Assembly (NCBI GenBank): GCA_023374045.1
Contig: CM041777.1
Span: forward strand, 84,438,300-84,502,299
Direction of reading: 5' to 3'
From: Limonium bicolor
Lineage: Eukaryota > Streptophyta > Magnoliopsida > Caryophyllales > Plumbaginaceae
DNA: 64,000 bases
The notes beneath the pieces were generated by a model, which made no database searches, had not been told where the DNA came from, and saw only the letters and a program-made list of their open reading frames with translations. Numbering within the stretch: the stretch's first letter is position 1; each line of letters opens with the position of its first letter. Shown one piece after another: positions 59,640 to 64,000 of the stretch. The position numbers and the translations under genes are program-made.

Positions 59640-60790
59640 AATATAATACTGGTCCAATTAAAATTAAGAGAAGAAAAATGAGGAAAAAGAAAAAAAGAAA
59701 AAACATGTACCCGTTGCAATGCACACAGAGGAGAGTTGGGCTGAATGGAGGATGAGAAAGAAACAATTTTTTTCCCAAAATGTTATAACTCACAAAATAT
59801 AAGTACAAAAATAAAATAAATTATACCACTGTTCATTAATTAGTGCTCTTTAAAACAAAATGTATCATGGATATGTTTTGGTAAACTTAAGATTTTATGT
59901 TTTAAGAATGAGTATTTATTACATATTTTTAAAGTGAATTTTATTCATTAACAAAATGAATCTTCTTTAATAATAAAATAAACATTATTCACTAACAAAA
60001 TGAATATTCTTTAAGATTTATTTTTCTTAAAAATTGTCGAGATTCAGTGACGATAATATAAAATGTAGAACTAATGTAAAAAAGATTACCCTACCCCCCC
60101 CCCCCCCCAAACACCCAAAAAACCACCATAGGAAAGTTAAAAAAGTTAAAGACATTTTTGGATTTGTAGTGCAGTCTCTAAACCATAAACCATAAAAAAC
60201 TATCGAGTCAGTGATGACAATATGAGAGAATTAATGCCAAAAAGATTACCCTATCCCCCCCCCCCAACCCTAAAAAAACCACCATAGGAAAGCTAAAAAC
60301 GTCAAAGACATTTTTATGGTTTGTAGTGCAGGATTTAGGGTCGAAAAAACCTGCCAAGTCAGTAATAACAATATATAGTATAGAACTAATGTAAAAAAGA
60401 TTACCCTACGTACCCCCCAAAGACCCTAAAAACCACCATAGGAAAGCTAAAAACGTCGAAGACATTTTTGGGGTTTGTAGTACAAGGTTTAGGGTCTAAC
60501 GACCTCTGATTCAATTTTTAACAACCTTTGATTCACTTTTTAACAACATTTGATTCACTTTTCTTAAACTTAAAAATTCACAATGAGCATATGTATATAC
60601 AAAAAATATGAAATTTAAAATTTCTCATAACACATTCATGTTGGGTCTTCTTTTGAAGAGTCCAAATTATGATTAACAATGATATAAAAAAATTTATATT
60701 ATTTAGACTTATATCTAATAAATTATAACTTTTTAAAAATTCACAACAAGACAAAAAAAAAGACAAACGTGATGCCACAACCATATTCAA
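59640..60790. mobile_element. Long inverted-repeat element, family A, copy 3
   Basis: Arms near 59740-59920 and 60580-60760 are inverse and related to those of the copies at 17.4 and 38.5 kb (GCTCTTTAAAACAAAATG-ATCATGGATATG against its inverse). Between them lie three monomers at 60040-60510, in the opposite orientation to those in copy 2. Outer ends are not fixed. No ORF. Confidence 0.62.
60040..60510. repeat. Tandem ~155-160 bp monomers, inverse to those at 38.85 kb
   Basis: Successive AAAAAGATTACCCTA words begin near 60080, 60240 and 60395. Each unit has a C-run (up to 16 C near 60095-60110), ACCACCATAGGAAAG and a TTTTGG-TTTGTAGT block. Reversed, these match the 38.85-kb monomer words. 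Confidence 0.8.
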
Positions 60791-60959
60791 AAACGCCTTT
60801 TGAGAAATTATGGTCCCAATAATCAAATCTGCACCATCCAGTTTAACTTCAAAAATGGATTATGCTCGTAGAAGCATTTGGAATAGGAGAATAATCTTTA
60901 TCCCTGTTCATTCATCTCATGTGAGATTGAGAACGAAACCTAAATGCCATAGCTAAGAT

Positions 60960-61160
60960 TAGTGCTATTTCGGCGGCAGCAGTTTGTAATTGGTGGTGCG
61001 ATAATGTTATGTGGGTACGGAATGTAATTGTCTGGAAAAATCATATCCATTTCTATCAGCCATTAAATGGAAGATCACCCATTAAGAAACTGGATCATCA
61101 TATATACCATTTCTATCAGTAGTTTGTCTGGACAAACAATACCATTTCTATCGGCCATCA
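60960..61160. other. Spacer with repeated CCATTTCTATC words
   Basis: CCATTTCTATCAG/GGCCAT(T)AAAT occurs at 61047, 61107 and 61140. Nothing else recognised. Confidence 0.4.
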
Positions 61161-62944
61161 AATCCACCATTTAGTGGCTTGCGCATAAACAGGGAGAAGT
61201 CCAAGGCCTACTGTCTAAATGCTACAGGAAATGAGGAAGGATTAATAAAATCGATCTTTGGCTGCAAAGTAGACAAGCTGCCAACCACATACCTCGGTAT
61301 CCCCCTGGGTGCGAAAATGAAACAAACTGCCTCATGGAGGCTTGTGGTGCGTAAGATTGAGTCAAAGCTTGCAACCTGGAAGAGTAATTCTCTCTCAAAA
61401 GCTGGGAGAAGTACACTTGTGAAGTCAGTAATGGAAGCAATACCACTTTACTACTCTAGTCTCTTTGTTATTCCATGCTCAGTTCGAAAGGAGATAACTG
61501 CCCTACAAAGACGGTTCTTCTGGGGTAAAGAGAAAACACATTTTCTTGTGCCGGTAACTTGGAATCGATTGATAATACCGAAAGTGGACGGTGGTCTGGG
61601 TTTTACTAATCTATGTATCAAGAATCGCTGCATGCTAGCGAAATGGCGGTGGAGGTTTTTGAAAGAACGGCACTCTCTCTGGCGTAGAGTGGTAGTTAAC
61701 ATATATGGAGCTGATGGAGGTTTGGATTCGGATAATGGTAGCAGGCTGCTGCAGCGCTTTAATGGCATTTGGGCAGGAGTGGTACATGCGACCACGGTAA
61801 GTGATGACAGGATACAACACTTGTTTAATACTAATGTCCTACATCAGGTCGGTGATGGCAGGATGACTTCATTCTGGGATGATAAGTGGGCTGGTTCACA
61901 TACTCTGAGGAACAGCTTCCCACGCCTATATTTGCTATCGATCAACAAAACTAGTAAGATTGCAGAAATGGGAGTTTGGGAGGAAGGTACATGGTCTTGG
62001 AAGCTTGAGTGGCGCAGGGAACTGTTTGACTATGAGGTAAACATGGAGCAAGAACTAAAATTGAGAATACAGAATCATGTCTTATCACTGGAGGGGGAGG
62101 ACGATATTACTTGGGGTGCTGCAACAGATGGATTTTCCACTTCACAACTTTATTTGAATCTTGTAAACAGCGGCAACACAGTTGGGCGCGAGCATGCCTT
62201 GGCCAAAGTGACCTGGATTAAGGTGGCGGAGCCCCGAATTGAGCTCCTAATGTGGTTTGTTATGCATGGTAAGCTTTTGACGCGGGATGTACTGTTTGAA
62301 AGAGATATTATCCCAGTTGGACAGAGTTGGTGCCCTTTCTGCAAACGCGTCATGGAGACGGTAACTCATGTTATATTTTTCTGTGACTTCTCACGGCAAG
62401 TATGGAGTTTGTTAACAGGCTGGTGGAACATATACTTTGCTTTCAAAGAGTTCCCGTATCTAATTCTAGAGGATTGGATGAAAATTAGACTCAACAAGAA
62501 ACCCAAGCGCTTATGGAGGTCGACCCTATTTTATGGGGTTTGGAGTTTGTGGAGAGCGAGAAATGATGTGATATTTCGAGAACTCCCCCCGTCAGCGGAG
62601 AGAGTTGTCAATGAGGTCAAGAGAAATGTTTGGAGATGGATGAGAAGCTGGTGGTTTGATTTTCCAATTGCGTATGAGTTATTTCTTAATTCGGTGAACT
62701 TAAGAGAGGATACACTATGTTTGTAAACCTTGATGTCTTGTACTCTTTTCCCTCAATGGCTTTTTGCCACTGGTTTTTGCTATTGGGGTTTTAATGAGGC
62801 AGGCACAAGGGAATAGTAGTGTAGAGATGCATTGTTGCTACAATTTTGATGTACTGTACTGGGGTGAAACACTGGGACAACTGTACCAGCGTGTTATGTT
62901 TTGGTTTATATTGAATACAATCCATTAACTATCAAAAAAAAAAA
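61160..62944 (+). mobile_element. 5'-truncated LINE with intact ORF2 C-terminal part
   Basis: LINE homology starts abruptly at about 61160 (FSGLRINREKS, just downstream of the RT catalytic loop) and continues through the ORF into a 3' UTR ending in a poly-A run at 62934-62944. Abrupt 5' truncation plus a poly-A tail is typical of target-primed reverse transcription. No clear target duplication was found. Confidence 0.82.
61179..62726 (+). CDS. LINE ORF2 C-terminal fragment (post-RT, zf-RVT)
   Basis: A 515-codon frame without a stop. N-terminal part: thumb-like region with TTYLGIPLGAK, SLSKAGRSTLVKSV and LQRRFFWG. Middle: GGLGFTNLCIKNRCMLAKW and the VGDGRMTSFWDDKW motif. C-terminal: zf-RVT domain with C-x2-C and H-x4-C (WCPFCKR...THVIFFCDF) and an LWRARND tail. 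The endonuclease and RT catalytic regions are missing and no promoter is expected, so the first ATG is just the first in a truncated copy. The ORF is intact, unlike those of the other three LINEs, which implies a younger insertion. There is no RNase H domain after the zinc finger, in contrast to two other LINEs here. Confidence 0.85.
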   Translation: MRINREKSKAYCLNATGNEEGLIKSIFGCKVDKLPTTYLGIPLGAKMKQTASWRLVVRKIESKLATWKSNSLSKAGRSTLVKSVMEAIPLYYSSLFVIPCSVRKEITALQRRFFWGKEKTHFLVPVTWNRLIIPKVDGGLGFTNLCIKNRCMLAKWRWRFLKERHSLWRRVVVNIYGADGGLDSDNGSRLLQRFNGIWAGVVHATTVSDDRIQHLFNTNVLHQVGDGRMTSFWDDKWAGSHTLRNSFPRLYLLSINKTSKIAEMGVWEEGTWSWKLEWRRELFDYEVNMEQELKLRIQNHVLSLEGEDDITWGAATDGFSTSQLYLNLVNSGNTVGREHALAKVTWIKVAEPRIELLMWFVMHGKLLTRDVLFERDIIPVGQSWCPFCKRVMETVTHVIFFCDFSRQVWSLLTGWWNIYFAFKEFPYLILEDWMKIRLNKKPKRLWRSTLFYGVWSLWRARNDVIFRELPPSAERVVNEVKRNVWRWMRSWWFDFPIAYELFLNSVNLREDTLCL

Positions 62945-62967
62945 CATATAGAATATAGATGACTAGC

Positions 62968-63566
62968 AACCTCCTTGAGCTTTTGGGATAATACCATTAA
63001 CCACCTTGTGTTTATCATAATTATTGATAATCACCTTAAGGTTACGGTATTTTTTACTACGAGGCCCCGAACTATAACTTCGTTAATAAATCGTTAACCC
63101 TTTGCTAACCTGTCAACTTATTCACTAAATAATGCAGGTTGGACCAAAAACACTAGTTAATCAGTATCGTTTAAGTCTCTTTCATCCCACCGGTTTTTCC
63201 TAAAAAAGTTAACCCTAACCCGGGAATGGTTTAAAATCAAGAACAAATCCATCCTTAAACGTTGCATAGTAGATAAACAACCTCCTAAAAACGTGTGGGC
63301 CATTCCAAGGTTAGGGTTGACGTTTTTAAGAAAATAGTAGTGAGATGGAAGAGACTTAAACGATGCTAATTAAGCAGTGTTTTTGTCCAGTTTGACGTTA
63401 TTTAGTGAATAAGCTGACAAGTCAGGAAGGGGATTGTGATTTATTAACGAGCTATAATCCGGGGGTTCATAGTCAGAGATACAGTAACCTCAGGGGGTTT
63501 ACCAATAATTATGATAAACACAAGGTGATTACCGGTATTATCCCAAAACCTCAAGGAAATTTCCAA
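62968..63566. repeat. Near-complete 600-bp hairpin (long TIR element)
   Basis: Arms 62973-63232 and 63298-63560 are reverse complements with modest divergence. Examples are CTTTTGGGATAATACC at the left against GGTATTATCCCAAAACC at the right, and GTTAACCCTAACCCGGGAATGG against CCATTCCAAGGTTAGGGTTGACG near a loop of about 65 bp. The right end AAATTTCC recalls the Mutator-like end at 24186. It lies about 25 bp past the LINE poly-A. Target copies were not found. Confidence 0.75.
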
Positions 63567-64000
63567 TCATTCACTCTAAATTGTAATTCATTTTTAATAA
63601 ATATGATTACATATTTTAGGCTTGATGAGACCAATTACATATAGTAACCTTACAAGTTTGGCGTCAAAATGAGTTAGTCAAATTAAAAAAAACTATTCAT
63701 CATATGTAACAATAGATCACATGTTTGATACCTCTAACCCATTAAACTATATTAAATGTTATACCTTAAAAAACCACACAAGTTTGGCGTGTGAATTGGA
63801 AAAGAAGTGAATCTCTTGGTTTAACAAGGGTGTCCGTGCCTCTCCCTTGCACTTGTCAATTATAACTACTTTGACATATCACGAAAGAAAAAACTAGTCG
63901 CGTGTTATGTTTTTTTTCCTTTTTAGTTCTGTCTCTTCAATTTCTTCGCCACCAGTAGCAGCAGCGCGCGACTTCCGTTTTTTTTTAAGAATACCGTCAT
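63567..64000. other. AT-rich intergenic DNA
   Basis: Nothing recognised. The window ends in a T-run near 63979-63987. Confidence 0.35.

Noticed and set aside
1..64000. tRNA, rRNA or organelle-DNA insertions
   Set aside because: No cloverleaf-compatible A/B box pairs or rRNA or plastid gene stretches caught my eye on either strand; a tRNA scan and an organelle search would settle it.

Overview
This is a window of plant nuclear DNA, most likely from a flowering plant and probably a eudicot; the species cannot be told from the sequence. The evidence is three spliced plant genes, all on the minus strand (a laccase, the nucleus-encoded plastid ribosomal protein L17, and a DIVARICATA-type two-MYB transcription factor), in a matrix of plant transposons: Ty1/copia, Ty3/gypsy-like LTR elements, plant L1-type LINEs with an RNase H domain, and hAT, PIF/Harbinger, Mutator-like and CACTA elements.

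Layout. 1-2141: 3' part of a decayed Ty1/copia element ending in a short LTR. 2709-4629: laccase with only three exons and a miR397-like target site. 5.58-7.49 kb: dead LINE split by a hAT MITE, then a Tourist-like MITE. 9091-12717: plastid L17 gene, whose 3-kb intron carries a complete small LTR element with a gag fragment only, in the sense direction. 13.6-15.3 kb: a hAT MITE and a Harbinger-like element 26 bp apart just upstream of L17. 15.4-16.0 kb: remnant of a plant-mobile-domain ORF. 17.4-18.1 kb: long inverted-repeat element. 18782-23813: complete Ty1/copia element with nearly identical LTRs but a broken gag-pol. 24.2-25.4 kb: Mutator-like element with TIRs made of tandem units. 28768-30018: MYB gene. 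31.9-33.0 kb: small CACTA element. 34072-37214: very large solo LTR. 38.5-39.8 kb: second inverted-repeat element, carrying satellite-like monomers. 41.8-45.3 and 53.3-55.5 kb: dead LINEs. 49.1-50.4 kb: Harbinger-like element holding a 0.6-kb polypurine tract. 58-59.6 kb: LTR-like end. 59.6-60.8 kb: third member of the inverted-repeat family. 61.2-62.9 kb: 5'-truncated LINE with an intact 515-codon ORF. 63.0-63.6 kb: near-complete hairpin.

The three host genes are not a pathway or an operon. The laccase would act in the cell wall (lignin polymerisation), L17 in the plastid ribosome, and the MYB in the nucleus. I found no new multi-gene system. The more unusual signals are in the transposons: a ~155-178 bp telomere-like monomer shared by separate elements, a 3.1-kb solo LTR with an 11-bp motif array, a copia element whose coding damage does not fit its LTR age, and a laccase that appears to have lost its internal introns. 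Several elements are delimited by terminal repeats plus target-site duplications read directly from the sequence.
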